Assembly (NCBI GenBank): GCA_963768565.1
Contig: CAVYIO010000031.1
Span: 1-64,000, forward strand
From: JABDKH01 sp963768565
GTDB taxonomy: Bacteria > Bacteroidota > Rhodothermia > Rhodothermales > JABDKH01
Length of the DNA: 64,000 bases
Reading direction: 5' to 3'
The position numbers were made by a program, and so were the translations under genes. The notes beneath the pieces were generated by a model, which saw only the letters and a list, made by a program, of their open reading frames with translations, was not told where the DNA came from and did not search any database. This document shows positions 28,682 to 38,383 of this stretch, piece by piece; the first letter of the stretch is position 1; the number at the start of each line of letters is the position of its first letter.

Positions 28682-29812
28682 CTAGGCGTACGTATTCAGC
28701 ATGACAGGCATGATCAACATCAGCATGTCTTCGCCATCCGGCTGCGCCTGCGGGGTCACAACGCCTGCCCGATTGGGAGAGCTGAACTCAATGACGACCT
28801 CGTCACTATCGACGTTAGACAGCACCTCCGTCAGGTAGCCTGCATTGAAGCCGATGGTCATCGGCTCCCCATCGTACTCGCCCAGTACGGTTTCGCGGGC
28901 TTCGCTTGACCTTTCGATGTCCTCTGCCGAAATCTCGACCTGCTTGGACTCCAGCGACAGCTTGATCTGATTCGTCATGCTGGAGCTGTACAACCCGACG
29001 CGCTTGACGGCCGCAAGCATCGCGTCGCGGCCCACCGTCAGCTTTCGGTCGTTTTCGTCCGGAATGACGGCCTCATAGTTGGGATATGCCTCGTCGATCT
29101 GGCGTGCCAGCACCTGGGAATCGCCAAAATCAAAGCCGACGTAACCGCCGTCGACCCGAATCGTGCACGGATCGTCCTTCGCCACCCGCCCGACCAGCGT
29201 CATGGCTTTTTCCGGCACGATGAAGTTCACGCTCTTGGTGCTGCTCAACTGGGACAGCGTCAATTTCACCAGGCGGTGCCCGTCGGTTGCGACGGCGCGG
29301 CTCTGGCGTCCCTGAATCTGGAAGTAGATGCCCATCATCGCCGGTCGCAGCGCGTCCTTGCTGACGGCGAAGCCCGTCTTGTTGACGGCTCGGCGCAGCA
29401 CAGTACCGGTTGCCTTGATTTCAAGATCGCCCGCCATCTCCGGAATGGCCGGATAGTCCGCTCCGTCATGTCCGACCATCTTGTACACGCCCTGGTCCGT
29501 TCGCAACGCCACATTATGCTCGTCGTCGGCCGAGAAGTGGATCGGCAGATCGGGCAACGCTCTCAGCGTGTCCAGAAGACGCTTGGCCGGTACGGCAACA
29601 CGGAGCTTCTCCGCCGTGCCGTTACTCTCAAACTGAACCGGCATGTTCTGTACGATCGATATCTCCAGGTCCGTCGCGCTCAGGCGCAGCTTGTCGCCAT
29701 TCCGATCGAACAGGATGCACTCGAGGATGGGCAGCGTGCTCTTGGAGGGAACGGCTCCGTTGACGGTTGTGAGCGCTTTCAGCAGTTCTGCGCTCGAGGC
29801 GGTAAACTTCAT
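28682..29812 (-). CDS. dnaN: DNA polymerase III beta subunit (sliding clamp)
   Basis: 376 residues from ATG 29812 (MKFTASSAELLKALTTVNGA). Three clamp domains are visible. Conserved pieces are STLPILECILFDRNGDKLRL, RRAVNKTGFAVSKDALRPAM, VATDGHRLVKL and the C-terminal LMLIMPVMLNTYA (usual P-M-R/L end). It forms the ring that tethers the polymerase to DNA. It is located 96 bases downstream of dnaA on the same strand, the canonical dnaA-dnaN order. Confidence 0.96.
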   Translation of the reverse strand: MKFTASSAELLKALTTVNGAVPSKSTLPILECILFDRNGDKLRLSATDLEISIVQNMPVQFESNGTAEKLRVAVPAKRLLDTLRALPDLPIHFSADDEHNVALRTDQGVYKMVGHDGADYPAIPEMAGDLEIKATGTVLRRAVNKTGFAVSKDALRPAMMGIYFQIQGRQSRAVATDGHRLVKLTLSQLSSTKSVNFIVPEKAMTLVGRVAKDDPCTIRVDGGYVGFDFGDSQVLARQIDEAYPNYEAVIPDENDRKLTVGRDAMLAAVKRVGLYSSSMTNQIKLSLESKQVEISAEDIERSSEARETVLGEYDGEPMTIGFNAGYLTEVLSNVDSDEVVIEFSSPNRAGVVTPQAQPDGEDMLMLIMPVMLNTYA

Positions 29813-29908
29813 CGATCGAAACCCGGATAGGATAACAGGCTGGTCCGAAAAACTACGACAAAAGCATCTGGTTGATCCATCAACCGACTCCAAAGTCCCG
29901 GGAATTCC

Positions 29909-31414
29909 CTACCGGCTACGAAGCTCGATCTTGTGGCGGAGCTCCGAAATCATGTCCCTGAACATCGGGTCGGTTTCAATCTGGTCCTGCACGGACTGGT
30001 TCGCATGAATCACGGTGGAATGGTCGCGGCCGCCAAAGTGCAGGCCGATCGTCTTCAAGGAGTGCGGAGTAAGCTCTTTGCAGAAGAACATCGCCACCTG
30101 TCGTGCACGAACCACTTCGCGCTTCCTGGTCTTGGCGCAAACCAGATCTACTGAGATATTAAAATAATCACTGACGACGCTCTGAAGTTCGTCGATGGTC
30201 AGATTGATGCGGCTGCCCTTGACAAGGTCGCGCAGCACGTCTTTGGACATCGGGAGATCGATTTCCCGCTTGCTCATCGTCGAAAAGGCCAGGAGGCGGA
30301 TCAGAGCGCCCTCCAGCTCGCGAATGTTGCTCTTGATGTTGTGAGCGATGAACTCGATCACATCGTGATCGATCGCAATCCCGTCATCCTCCGCCTTCCG
30401 ACGAAGGATCGCAATACGCGTTTCCAGATCCGGCGCCTGCATATCTGCCGACAAACCCCACTGGAATCGTGATAGCAGGCGCTCCTCAATGCCGTCGATG
30501 TCGCGCGGTGGGCGATCTGCCGACAGGACGATCTGCTTTCCACTCTGATGCAGGGCGTTGAAGATGTGGAAGAACTCCTCCTGCGTCTTCTCCTTGCCGG
30601 CGAAGAACTGGGCGTCGTCAATGACCAGCAGGTCGACGCTCTGGTAGTACACGGTAAAGTCGCTCACGCGGTTGTGCTGGATGGCCTGCACAAATTCGGT
30701 CGTGAACCGCTCGCTGGAGACGTACAGGATTCGCTCGGCCTTGGCGTTGGCGAGCGCATAGTTGCCGATAGCCTGAATCAGGTGGGTCTTGCCAAGTCCG
30801 ACCCCGCCGTAGATCATGAACGGGTTGAAGCTGGTCTTGCCGGGCTGCTGGGCAATCGCCATCGATGCGCTTCGGGCAAGTCGGTTGCAGTCGCCCTCCA
30901 CAAAGCGCTCGAACGTGTAGGAGCGGTTCAGATTGCTGAACACGGCCGGCGGCGCCACTCTTGGAGGCGCGACGATGTGGTCGCCGGGTCCTCCGAAGTA
31001 CGGCCGGTGGGAAGAAGGTCCGGGTTGCCCGGTGTCACGAATTGAACCGAGTGAGCCCGCTTGTCCGTGCTCATCCGTGAACGGTTCATTCGATGGGCGA
31101 GCGGGCAGCCTCATGCCGGCCGACGACTCTCCGGTGCGCCGATTCCCCTGTTCAATGACGACGTCGTACACGAGACGCCCGTTGGGGCCAAGCACCTTCT
31201 GCACGGTCTTCCGGATGAGTTCCGGATAGTGCGTCTCGAGCCACTCGTAGAAGAACGGGCTCGGAAGGCGAACCGTCAGCTTGGACAGCGCCCCGTCCTG
31301 ATCGAGGCTCACGGCGCGGATCGGCTCAAACCACGTACTATAACTCTGCCGATCAACGACGTCGCGAAACGTGTCGAGGCACGCCCCCCACACTTCGTCC
31401 GGAGTCCGCATCAT
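29909..31414 (-). CDS. dnaA: chromosomal replication initiator protein DnaA
   Basis: 501 residues. Domain I is at about 1-85 (WGACLDTFRDVVDRQSYSTW), followed by a variable linker (about 90-165). The AAA+ domain has Walker A YGGVGLGKTHLIQAIGNYAL and Walker B LLVIDDAQFFAGKEKTQEEF. Domain IV binds DnaA boxes (VVRARQVAMFFCKELTPHSL, then IGLHFGGRDHSTVIHA). It initiates replication at oriC, most likely in the gap just upstream (31415-32162). ATG codons 1 and 2 are adjacent; the first is used. Confidence 0.97.
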   Translation of the reverse strand: MMRTPDEVWGACLDTFRDVVDRQSYSTWFEPIRAVSLDQDGALSKLTVRLPSPFFYEWLETHYPELIRKTVQKVLGPNGRLVYDVVIEQGNRRTGESSAGMRLPARPSNEPFTDEHGQAGSLGSIRDTGQPGPSSHRPYFGGPGDHIVAPPRVAPPAVFSNLNRSYTFERFVEGDCNRLARSASMAIAQQPGKTSFNPFMIYGGVGLGKTHLIQAIGNYALANAKAERILYVSSERFTTEFVQAIQHNRVSDFTVYYQSVDLLVIDDAQFFAGKEKTQEEFFHIFNALHQSGKQIVLSADRPPRDIDGIEERLLSRFQWGLSADMQAPDLETRIAILRRKAEDDGIAIDHDVIEFIAHNIKSNIRELEGALIRLLAFSTMSKREIDLPMSKDVLRDLVKGSRINLTIDELQSVVSDYFNISVDLVCAKTRKREVVRARQVAMFFCKELTPHSLKTIGLHFGGRDHSTVIHANQSVQDQIETDPMFRDMISELRHKIELRSR

Positions 31415-32162
31415 AAGCGCTTGATGTTCCTCAGCTGCCTGTCCGGCACACAGCCTTCTGTGCGCTAGCCCATATCCGAGTCCCCTGGAAGAGGATTCTG
31501 TTGAATCTCGTCCGAACCGTCGTCTAATCGACTTATCAACATAACGCGGAAGAGGCGAACCGTTGCAGATGGATCGCGACCCGCGATGCGCCCATCCAGA
31601 TTGGCGCGGCGCGTGATTGGTTCAGAAAAGACGTGTAAGTCCCTGAGAATAAACTGTCTGGGACATTACGGCCGATTGGCCGCACCTCGGAAGTCTCCAG
31701 TTTCCGGTCGCCGCATGTCCGGCGCATGGCGCGGCACGATCAGGCACCAGCGCTTGCGCACAAGTTATCAACACCCGTAGGAGCACACGATCTCCAGAAC
31801 CACGTGCTTCGCAGAGACATTGATAGCCGTCTCTCGAGATCAAGCAATGACACACGTCGAACGATTCCGACCATGTGCGGTCCCACCTTGCAGAGATCCG
31901 AGAACAACGGCTACATGCTAGCAACAATTTGATACTAACGACTGACCGGTGTAAGGTCAAGCGACCGCAATTCATTTCGCGTTCAGCCTGACCGCCGAGC
32001 GCGAACAAACGCGCCTTGCGCGACGCCGCACCTGCCACACTCGCAAGCGCTTGCGCGAAGCAATGCCCAGGATCGTTTTGCGGATTCTTGATGGAAATCG
32101 CCTGCATGCAGTCCGTATCTTCTGTGTTCTGCACCAACCTTTTTTCCGACACACACGCGGAC
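31415..32162. other. probable chromosomal replication origin region (oriC)
   Basis: A 748-base gap upstream of dnaA with no convincing gene. Two copies of TTATCAACA (31533-31541 and 31765-31773) differ by one base from the DnaA box TTATCCACA. AT-richer patches occur at about 31621-31660 and 31921-31975. To the left, nearly all genes for 15 kb point left; to the right they point right, as expected at a bidirectional origin. Only two near-consensus boxes are visible, so the exact origin core is uncertain. Confidence 0.6.
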
Positions 32163-32639
32163 ATGGTACGGATTGAACTTTCGACGGTACGCGAGGGGCT
32201 CAATGAGCTGACGTTCACGCCGTCTCCAGAGTCGCTCGAAGTAGACGCCGACATTTTCTCGGACATCCGAGTCGACCTCGAGCTCGACGCGGCGAAGGAC
32301 CGGATCGTTGTCAGGTATTCTGTCATCGCAGAGGCGAATCTCGTGTGTGACAGAACGGCCCAGGCCTTCCAGCAGCAGGTGGAGGGCTCTCATCTCGTGA
32401 TGTTCACGAAGGCCCTGGACGCTGAGGCCGAGGATGCACCGGAAGACACAAAAGCCTTTGTCGACAAGGATCAATACCTTGACCTGTCGGACGAAGTCCG
32501 GGATACGCTCGTACTTTCGTTGCCGACAAGGCGAATTGCGCCCGGCGCCGATGAACTTGATATTCCAACCGCTTTCGGCATAAAAACCGAGGATGAAATC
32601 GATCCTCGCTGGGACGAACTCAGGAAATTGCAGAACTAA
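32163..32639 (+). CDS. yceD: YceD/DUF177 family protein
   Basis: 158 residues from ATG 32163 (MVRIELSTVREGLNELTF). The family features VDLELDAAKDRIVVRYSVIA, LVCDRTAQAF (with the usual conserved Cys) and DLSDEVRDTLVLSLPTRRIA are visible. The position immediately before rpmF and plsX is the standard yceD-rpmF-plsX-fab arrangement; YceD is tied to ribosome large-subunit/rRNA accumulation in characterised bacteria and plants. The longer upstream frame runs into the origin region and is rejected. Confidence 0.85.
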   Translation: MVRIELSTVREGLNELTFTPSPESLEVDADIFSDIRVDLELDAAKDRIVVRYSVIAEANLVCDRTAQAFQQQVEGSHLVMFTKALDAEAEDAPEDTKAFVDKDQYLDLSDEVRDTLVLSLPTRRIAPGADELDIPTAFGIKTEDEIDPRWDELRKLQN

Positions 32640-32697
32640 TCCGGGTGCTCAGGCGTTCGGCGGTGATTGAAATCGATAGACTTACGGTTCCAGAACC

Positions 32698-32889
32698 ATG
32701 GCAAATCCAAAACGGCGGCATTCAAAAGCCCGCACCAGAAGCCGGCGCGCGAACTATTACGGGAGCCTCCGCGAGCCATCGCTCATGGAATGCGCTAACT
32801 GCGGCGACTCGAAGATGCGTCACCACGCATGCCCCAAGTGCGGCTATTATCGAGGCAGAAAGGTCGTAGAACGAAGCGAAGCCGAATAG
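32698..32889 (+). CDS. rpmF: 50S ribosomal protein L32
   Basis: 63 residues (MANPKRRHSKARTRSRRANY). Four cysteines in C-x2-C and C-x2-C pairs (ECANCG, ACPKCGYYRG) form a zinc ribbon, so this is the zinc-containing C+ form of L32. Normal length; lies 58 bases after yceD. Confidence 0.97.
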   Translation: MANPKRRHSKARTRSRRANYYGSLREPSLMECANCGDSKMRHHACPKCGYYRGRKVVERSEAE

Positions 32890-32952
32890 GCAACTACGGC
32901 CAGAAAGGTCGTATCCTCGTTTCACCTCCAAGAATTCCTGGGCTCAAGTTTT

Positions 32953-33963
32953 ATGTCGATTCGAGTCGCGGTCGACGGAATGGGCGGCGATCATGCCCCT
33001 GATGTCGTTGTTGAAGGAGCGGTTCGAGCCGCAGCGCGACAAGAGGACATCAGAGTCCTGCTGGTAGGAAAGGCGGAAATCCTGAAATCCAGACTCGATA
33101 GTCTGGGTGCCGGCGACACACCCATCGATATCGTGGACGCGGCCGATGTGATTGGCATGGCCGAGTCTCCCTCGGTCGCCGTTAAGAGCAAACCGCGATC
33201 ATCCATTCACGTAGGTCTTTCGCTCCACAAGGCCGGCGACGCCGATGCGTTCGTTAGCGCAGGCAACACCGGCGCTGTAATGGCCGCCTCTCTTTTTATC
33301 CTCGGTCGGCTTCCGGGTGTGTCGCGACCGGCCATTCTGACCCCCTATCCTACACTCAAAGGATTTTGCGGCGTGGTTGACGTTGGCGCAAACGTCGATT
33401 GCCGACCGGCCCACCTGGTCCAGTTTGCCGCAATGGCATCCATATATGCGCAGCGAATCTGGAAAAAGGCCGACGCGACGGTTGGCCTTCTCAACATCGG
33501 CGAAGAAGCGTCGAAAGGAAACGAACTCACCAGGGAAGTCTATGGGCTCCTGAAGGACGACGCCCGCCTGAACTTTGTCGGGAACGTCGAGGGACGGGAT
33601 CTCATGTGCCATGCAGCCGACGTCGTGGTGTGTGACGGCTTCATCGGCAACGTGGTCTTGAAGCTGGGCGAGAGCATCGCGTCGGTCGTTCCCCAGTTAG
33701 TCGCCCAGGAGATGCAGCGGCAGAAACTCGCTCCTGAACACCAGCAGATCGTCGCAGGTGTGCTGAAAGGCGTGGGCAAGGCGTTCAACTACGAAGAGTA
33801 TGGCGGTACCCCGCTGCTCGGTGTCGCCGGGAATGTCCTGATCGGCCACGGCGGGTCTTCGGCCAGAGCGATCGAAAACATGATTATCGCCGGAGGAGAG
33901 GTGGCCAGGCAGAATGTGGCTGGATCCATCAAAGACGTGTTCGGCGACCGCAAAGACTCCTGA
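32953..33963 (+). CDS. plsX: phosphate acyltransferase PlsX
   Basis: 336 residues. It opens with RVAVDGMGGDHAPDVVVEGA and contains FVSAGNTGAVMAASLFILGR, CGVVDVGANVDCRP, VGLLNIGEEASKGNELTREV, and VVCDGFIGNVVLKLGE. It converts acyl-ACP and phosphate into acyl-phosphate, the donor for PlsY in phospholipid synthesis, at the cytosolic membrane face. It is followed by fabH after 26 bases and belongs to the lipid operon. Confidence 0.96.
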   Translation: MSIRVAVDGMGGDHAPDVVVEGAVRAAARQEDIRVLLVGKAEILKSRLDSLGAGDTPIDIVDAADVIGMAESPSVAVKSKPRSSIHVGLSLHKAGDADAFVSAGNTGAVMAASLFILGRLPGVSRPAILTPYPTLKGFCGVVDVGANVDCRPAHLVQFAAMASIYAQRIWKKADATVGLLNIGEEASKGNELTREVYGLLKDDARLNFVGNVEGRDLMCHAADVVVCDGFIGNVVLKLGESIASVVPQLVAQEMQRQKLAPEHQQIVAGVLKGVGKAFNYEEYGGTPLLGVAGNVLIGHGGSSARAIENMIIAGGEVARQNVAGSIKDVFGDRKDS

Positions 33964-33989
33964 TTTCAGCCAGCAGACGAACCGAATCC

Positions 33990-34991
33990 ATGCGACGCGC
34001 AGCGATTACAGCGGTCGGTCATTTTCTTCCCGAGGAGAAACTGACGAACACCGACCTCGAAGCGATGGTGGATACCACGGACGAGTGGATATTCACGCGC
34101 ACCGGGATTCGCGAGCGGCGGATTCTCCGCGACACGACGAAGGCAACATCGTACATGGCCACGAAGGCCGCCGAAATGGTGCTGGCAAAACGCGGCATCG
34201 ACGCCTCGGAGATCGACACGATCATTGTGGCAACCGTCACGCCCGACATGTTCTTTCCGGCGACGGCCTGCCTGGTTCAGGACAACATCGGTGCGTCGAA
34301 CGCGTGGGGCTTTGATCTTTCGGCCGCCTGCAGCGGGTTTCTTTTCGCTCTCAGTACCGGCGCCCAGATGATTGAAGCCGGCCGCCACGAAAAGGTCCTC
34401 GTCATCGGCGCCGACAAGATGAGCACGATTGTCGACTACACCGACCGAACGACCTGCATTCTCTTTGGTGACGGGGCCGGAGCCGTGCTTCTCGAACCGA
34501 GCGAGGAGGGCTACGGCATTCTTGATAGCCTGGAGCGATGCGATGGCTCACAGAAGGATTTGCTGTGCATGGTGGGTGGAGGCAGCCTGAACCCGCCCAC
34601 CGCGGCGACCGTGGAGGCGAAGATGCACTACCTCCATCAGGAAGGGCGACAGGTCTTTCGCTATGCGGTTCAGGGAATGGCCGATGCGGCCGCGAACATC
34701 ATGGAGCGAAACGGCCTCACCGGAGAGGATGTGCGCTATCTGGTTCCCCATCAGGCCAACCTCCGCATCATCGACGCGACCGCGAAACGAATGGGCATCA
34801 CGACGGACAAAGTGATGCTTAACATCGAGCGCTACGGCAACACGACGGCCGCCACCATCCCGCTCTGTCTTGCAGATTGGGAAGGCGAATTGCGCAAAGG
34901 AGACAACCTGGTTCTGGCGGCGTTCGGCGGCGGATTCACGTGGGGCGCCACGTACGTGAAGTGGGCCTACGACGGAAACACCGACAGCTGA
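33990..34991 (+). CDS. fabH: beta-ketoacyl-ACP synthase III
   Basis: 333 residues. The catalytic triad is visible: Cys in DLSAACSGFLFAL, His in VPHQANLRIIDA, and Asn in ERYGNTTAATIPLCL. It condenses acetyl-CoA (or branched acyl-CoA) with malonyl-ACP to start fatty-acid synthesis. It lies between plsX and fabD, spaced 26 and 25 bases. Confidence 0.96.
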   Translation: MRRAAITAVGHFLPEEKLTNTDLEAMVDTTDEWIFTRTGIRERRILRDTTKATSYMATKAAEMVLAKRGIDASEIDTIIVATVTPDMFFPATACLVQDNIGASNAWGFDLSAACSGFLFALSTGAQMIEAGRHEKVLVIGADKMSTIVDYTDRTTCILFGDGAGAVLLEPSEEGYGILDSLERCDGSQKDLLCMVGGGSLNPPTAATVEAKMHYLHQEGRQVFRYAVQGMADAAANIMERNGLTGEDVRYLVPHQANLRIIDATAKRMGITTDKVMLNIERYGNTTAATIPLCLADWEGELRKGDNLVLAAFGGGFTWGATYVKWAYDGNTDS

Positions 34992-35016
34992 AGTCTGCCC
35001 ACGACGGGTAACGCTC

Positions 35017-35997
35017 ATGAGTATCGCCTACCTATTTCCCGGCCAGGGTTCTCAGTTCGTCGGAATGGGACGGGACATCTTTGAAAGATTTCCGGAGGCC
35101 CGACGTCGCTTCAACGAGGCCAACGAAATCCTGGGGTTCTCGCTTTCGGCCATAATGTTCGGAAGCGGCGACGAGACGGCAGCGGACGTCGAGGCGGCTG
35201 CACTCCGACAAACAGATGTAACTCAGCCTGCGCTGCTCGTTCACAGTCTTGCCGCATGGTCCATCATGGAAAGCCGGGGAGCCACGCCGGACATGACGGC
35301 GGGTCACAGTCTCGGAGAATACTCTGCACTCGCGGCGGCCGGAGCCCTTTCGTTCGAGGACGCGGTTCGCATCGCACGCGAGCGTGGCCGGTTGATGGCG
35401 GAGATCGGGACGGACCGAGTCGGCTCGATGGCTGCTGTTCTCGGCCTGGATGACGAAGCTGTTGCGCAGGTGTGCAACGAAGCCTCGGACACAACCGGCA
35501 TGATTGTTCAGCCGGCCAATTTCAATTCGCCCGGGCAGGTCGTCGTGTCCGGCGACGAGGTGGCGGTCAACGAAGCCATGGTCAGGCTGAAGGAGCTCGG
35601 AGTCAAGCGTGTAGTATCGCTGCCCGTCAGCGGAGCCTTTCACTCGCCACTGATGGAAGAGGCGCGTGCCGGATTGACGGCCGCTCTTGAGTCGCTGCCG
35701 CTTTCGACGCCGATGTGTCCCGTATATCTCAACGTGACGGCGGCCGCGACGAAGGATCCGGAAGAAATCCGCCGGCGACTTGTGGAGCAACTCACCTCTC
35801 CCGTCCAGTGGACGCGGATCATGGAGAACATGCACAGGGATGGCGCGACACGATATGTAGAGGTGGGAGCCGGGAAGGTGTTGAGTGGTCTCGCCAAACG
35901 CACCATCGGCCGCGACGTCGTGACCCACCAGGCAGGGACGTCGGACGACTTCGACAAACTATCTCTCGAATCGGACCAGGATCGGCTATGGAACTGA
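35017..35997 (+). CDS. fabD: malonyl-CoA:ACP transacylase
   Basis: 326 residues. LFPGQGSQFVGMGRDIFERF at the N-terminus, the active-site serine in TAGHSLGEYSALAAAGALSF, and the catalytic His in SGAFHSPLMEEA are all in place. It loads malonyl groups onto acyl carrier protein. Its stop overlaps the fabG start by 10 bases, so the two are translationally coupled. Confidence 0.96.
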   Translation: MSIAYLFPGQGSQFVGMGRDIFERFPEARRRFNEANEILGFSLSAIMFGSGDETAADVEAAALRQTDVTQPALLVHSLAAWSIMESRGATPDMTAGHSLGEYSALAAAGALSFEDAVRIARERGRLMAEIGTDRVGSMAAVLGLDDEAVAQVCNEASDTTGMIVQPANFNSPGQVVVSGDEVAVNEAMVRLKELGVKRVVSLPVSGAFHSPLMEEARAGLTAALESLPLSTPMCPVYLNVTAAATKDPEEIRRRLVEQLTSPVQWTRIMENMHRDGATRYVEVGAGKVLSGLAKRTIGRDVVTHQAGTSDDFDKLSLESDQDRLWN

Positions 35998-36737
35998 ATC
36001 TGAAGGGCAGGAACGCACTGGTGACGGGCGGAACACGTGGCATCGGCCGATCAATCGTTGATGTGCTCTCGCGCGCAGGAGCCAATGTCGCGTTCACATT
36101 CCGCTCATCTACCGACGAAGCCAACAGTCTTAGCAAGGAAATCGAATCCCGCGGGGTGATGGGTCTGGCAATTCAGGGCGATGCGGCAGATTTTGATGCA
36201 GCGGAAGTCGCCGTTCAGAGCGTACTCGAGGCCTGGGGAACACTCGATGTTCTGGTCAACAACGCGGGCATTACTCGCGACGGACTGTTGCTCAGGAGTC
36301 GAGAGGAGGACTGGGACGCGGTCATCAGTACGAACCTCAAAAGCGTTTTTAATTTCTGTAAGGCGGCATACCGCCCGATGATGAAGCAACGAAGCGGCAA
36401 GATCATCAATATGTCTTCGGTCGTCGGCGTGGTGGGCAATGCCGGGCAGACGAATTACGCTGCGTCGAAGGCGGGCATCATCGGTTTTTCGAAAAGCCTT
36501 GCCAAGGAGCTGGGTAGTAGGGGTGTCACTGTCAATGTCGTAGCTCCGGGTTACGTAGATACTGATATGACCCGCTCGATGCCCGATGCGGCGAAAGAGG
36601 CTATGCTGTCCGACGTGCCGCTCGGACGCCCGGCTTCACCGGAAGATGTGGCTGCAGCGGTCGTGTTTCTGGCCTCGAGTGCAGCGGATTATATAACAGG
36701 TCACGTCCTGCATGTGGACGGCGGCCTGGCCACCTAA
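35988..36737 (+). CDS. fabG: 3-oxoacyl-ACP reductase FabG
   Basis: 249 residues from ATG 35988. Short-chain dehydrogenase features: NAD(P) motif TGGTRGIGRSI, NNAGITRDGLLLRS, the Ser in INMSSVVGVVGNAG, and the catalytic Y-x3-K in NYAASKAGIIGFSKSLAKEL. It reduces 3-oxoacyl-ACP in the elongation cycle. In most genomes acpP and fabF follow; here the next gene is a secreted ChaN-like protein, so the cluster stops at fabG. Confidence 0.95.
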   Translation: MELNLKGRNALVTGGTRGIGRSIVDVLSRAGANVAFTFRSSTDEANSLSKEIESRGVMGLAIQGDAADFDAAEVAVQSVLEAWGTLDVLVNNAGITRDGLLLRSREEDWDAVISTNLKSVFNFCKAAYRPMMKQRSGKIINMSSVVGVVGNAGQTNYAASKAGIIGFSKSLAKELGSRGVTVNVVAPGYVDTDMTRSMPDAAKEAMLSDVPLGRPASPEDVAAAVVFLASSAADYITGHVLHVDGGLAT

Positions 36738-36746
36738 ATGTGAGTA

Positions 36747-38383
36747 ATGATCATGAGATGGAATAGCACACGGTTGTTCGTCCCACTGCTGGCTGTATTG
36801 AGCGTGCCGGCTCTGGCCCAGGAGCACGGAGCTGAAATAACCGGACCCATTCACTACCGCGTGTACGACGCCAACGGTAATGAGAGTTCGCTCGATGCGG
36901 TGATCTCCCGTGCACTCGAGTCGGATGTCGTTCTTGTCGGTGAAGAGCACAACGACCCGCTCGCACATTATCTGCAGGCGCAGTTGTTGAAGGCGCTTGT
37001 CGAAAGATCCGACGATCGTCCGGTCGCGCTCTCCCTGGAGATGTTCGAGCGGGATGTGCAGCACGTAGTTGACGAGTATCTCGAGGATGAAATCTCCGAA
37101 AGCCACTTCAAGAAGAGCGGTCGGGCGTGGTCGAATTACGATACCGATTACAAGCCATTGATTGAGGCTGCACGCGAAGCCGACATCCCGGTGATCGCAG
37201 CAAATGCGCCTCGCCGGTACGTGAACAGGGTCTCGCGCGAGGGAGCCGAATCGCTGGAATCTCTCTCCGAGCTTGCCCAGTCGTGGCTGGCACCCGTGCC
37301 GTACGAGGGACCTTCTGAAGAGTACGCGGCGCAATGGAACGCCATGATGGCAGAGCAGATGGCCGAAATGCAGTCGGCGGCGAAGGATGCGGATGCTGAG
37401 CGTTCCGGCGACTCGGATGCCGGCATGGGCGAGCACAAACAGATGCGCATGCGTGTTCACAAGGGCATGGGGGCCGCTGATTCTTCTGGTGGCGGCATGC
37501 ACGGCATGAAGGCGATGCACGGCAAGATGAAGATGGACGGTGACGCCATGGGCGAGGGCCACACATGCGAGCACTGCCAGGGTAGCGGCATGCACGGTGA
37601 CTCGACAGGCACCATGAGTCACAAAGCGGGTGGCGGCATGCACGGCATGAAGGCGATGCACGGCAAGATGAAGATGGATGGTGACGCCATGGGCGAGGGC
37701 CACACATGCGAGCACTGCCAGCAAAGCGGCATGCACGGTGACTCGACAGGCACCATGAGTCACAAAGCGGGTGGCGGATGACGGATGAAGGCGATGCATG
37801 GGCAAGATGAAGATGCACGGTGACTCCACCGGTACATCCGGCGGAATGTGCGCGCACTGCAAAGGCATGAAAGGTGATTCGACCTCTGCTCATCCGAAGA
37901 TGGGCCCCATGCACGGAAAGCGAATGGGGTCTGGTGATTCGTCGACTTCTCGAGGCTGCCATGCCGGACGACGAGATCCATCGGCGGCTGCGCCCCGAAT
38001 CGAAAGACGCGGATGACAAGAGCCCGATGATGATGACGAAGTCCGACGAGGAATCCGCAGGCGCCGGCATGCATGCGGCCATGGCGGGAATGCTGGATGC
38101 TCAGTCGCTCTGGGACGCAACGATGGCCCATTCGATAGCGACGTTTCTTGAGGAGGAGTCAAGAGCCATCGTGCTGCACGCCGTCGGTGGTTTTCACGTT
38201 GAGTACAGCACAGGAATCCCGGAGCAACTGTCACTGTATCGACCGGGTGCGAAGCAATTGATTATCGCTATCCGTTCGGCCGATGATATCGCCGCATTTG
38301 GCGAAAAGGACCAGGGCCGTGGCGATTTCGTAATCCTGACCGACGCGGAGCTTCCACGATCGTACGAGACTCGCACGGATTAA
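36747..38383 (+). CDS. secreted ChaN-like (cofactor/heme-binding) protein with Met/His/CxxC repeat insertion, frameshifted
   Basis: A signal peptide (RLFVPLLAVLSVPALAQ) is followed by the first half of a ChaN/Cofac_haem_bdg domain: DVVLVGEEHNDPLAHYL, LSLEMFERDVQHVVDEYL, IAANAPRRYVNRVSREGAE. Instead of the short loop usual here, a region of about 220 residues rich in Met, His, Lys and Gly is inserted, with two exact-length 47-residue repeats (MHGMKAMHGKMKMDGDAMGE, GHTCEHCQ) and a degenerate third copy. The domain resumes with AQSLWDATMAHSIATFLEEE and VLHAVGGFHVEYSTGIPEQL. The frame breaks at about 37777-37795 (three lost C and one gained base relative to the earlier copies) and again near 37930. 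Metal or heme binding is likely; copper is a guess from the repeat composition. Confidence 0.75.
37488..37910 (+). repeat. 141-bp tandem repeat encoding a 47-residue Met/His/Cys-rich unit
   Basis: Copies start at 37488, 37629 and 37770. The first two are nearly identical (only a few substitutions). The third begins the same way but loses three C bases and gains one within about 30 bases, then diverges to a related shorter pattern with CAHC. Each unit carries one C-x-H-C motif and many Met-His pairs. Confidence 0.9.

Noticed and set aside
37108..38082. Minus-strand frames opposite the ChaN repeat region
   Set aside because: His/Ala-rich antisense translation that mirrors the tandem repeat.
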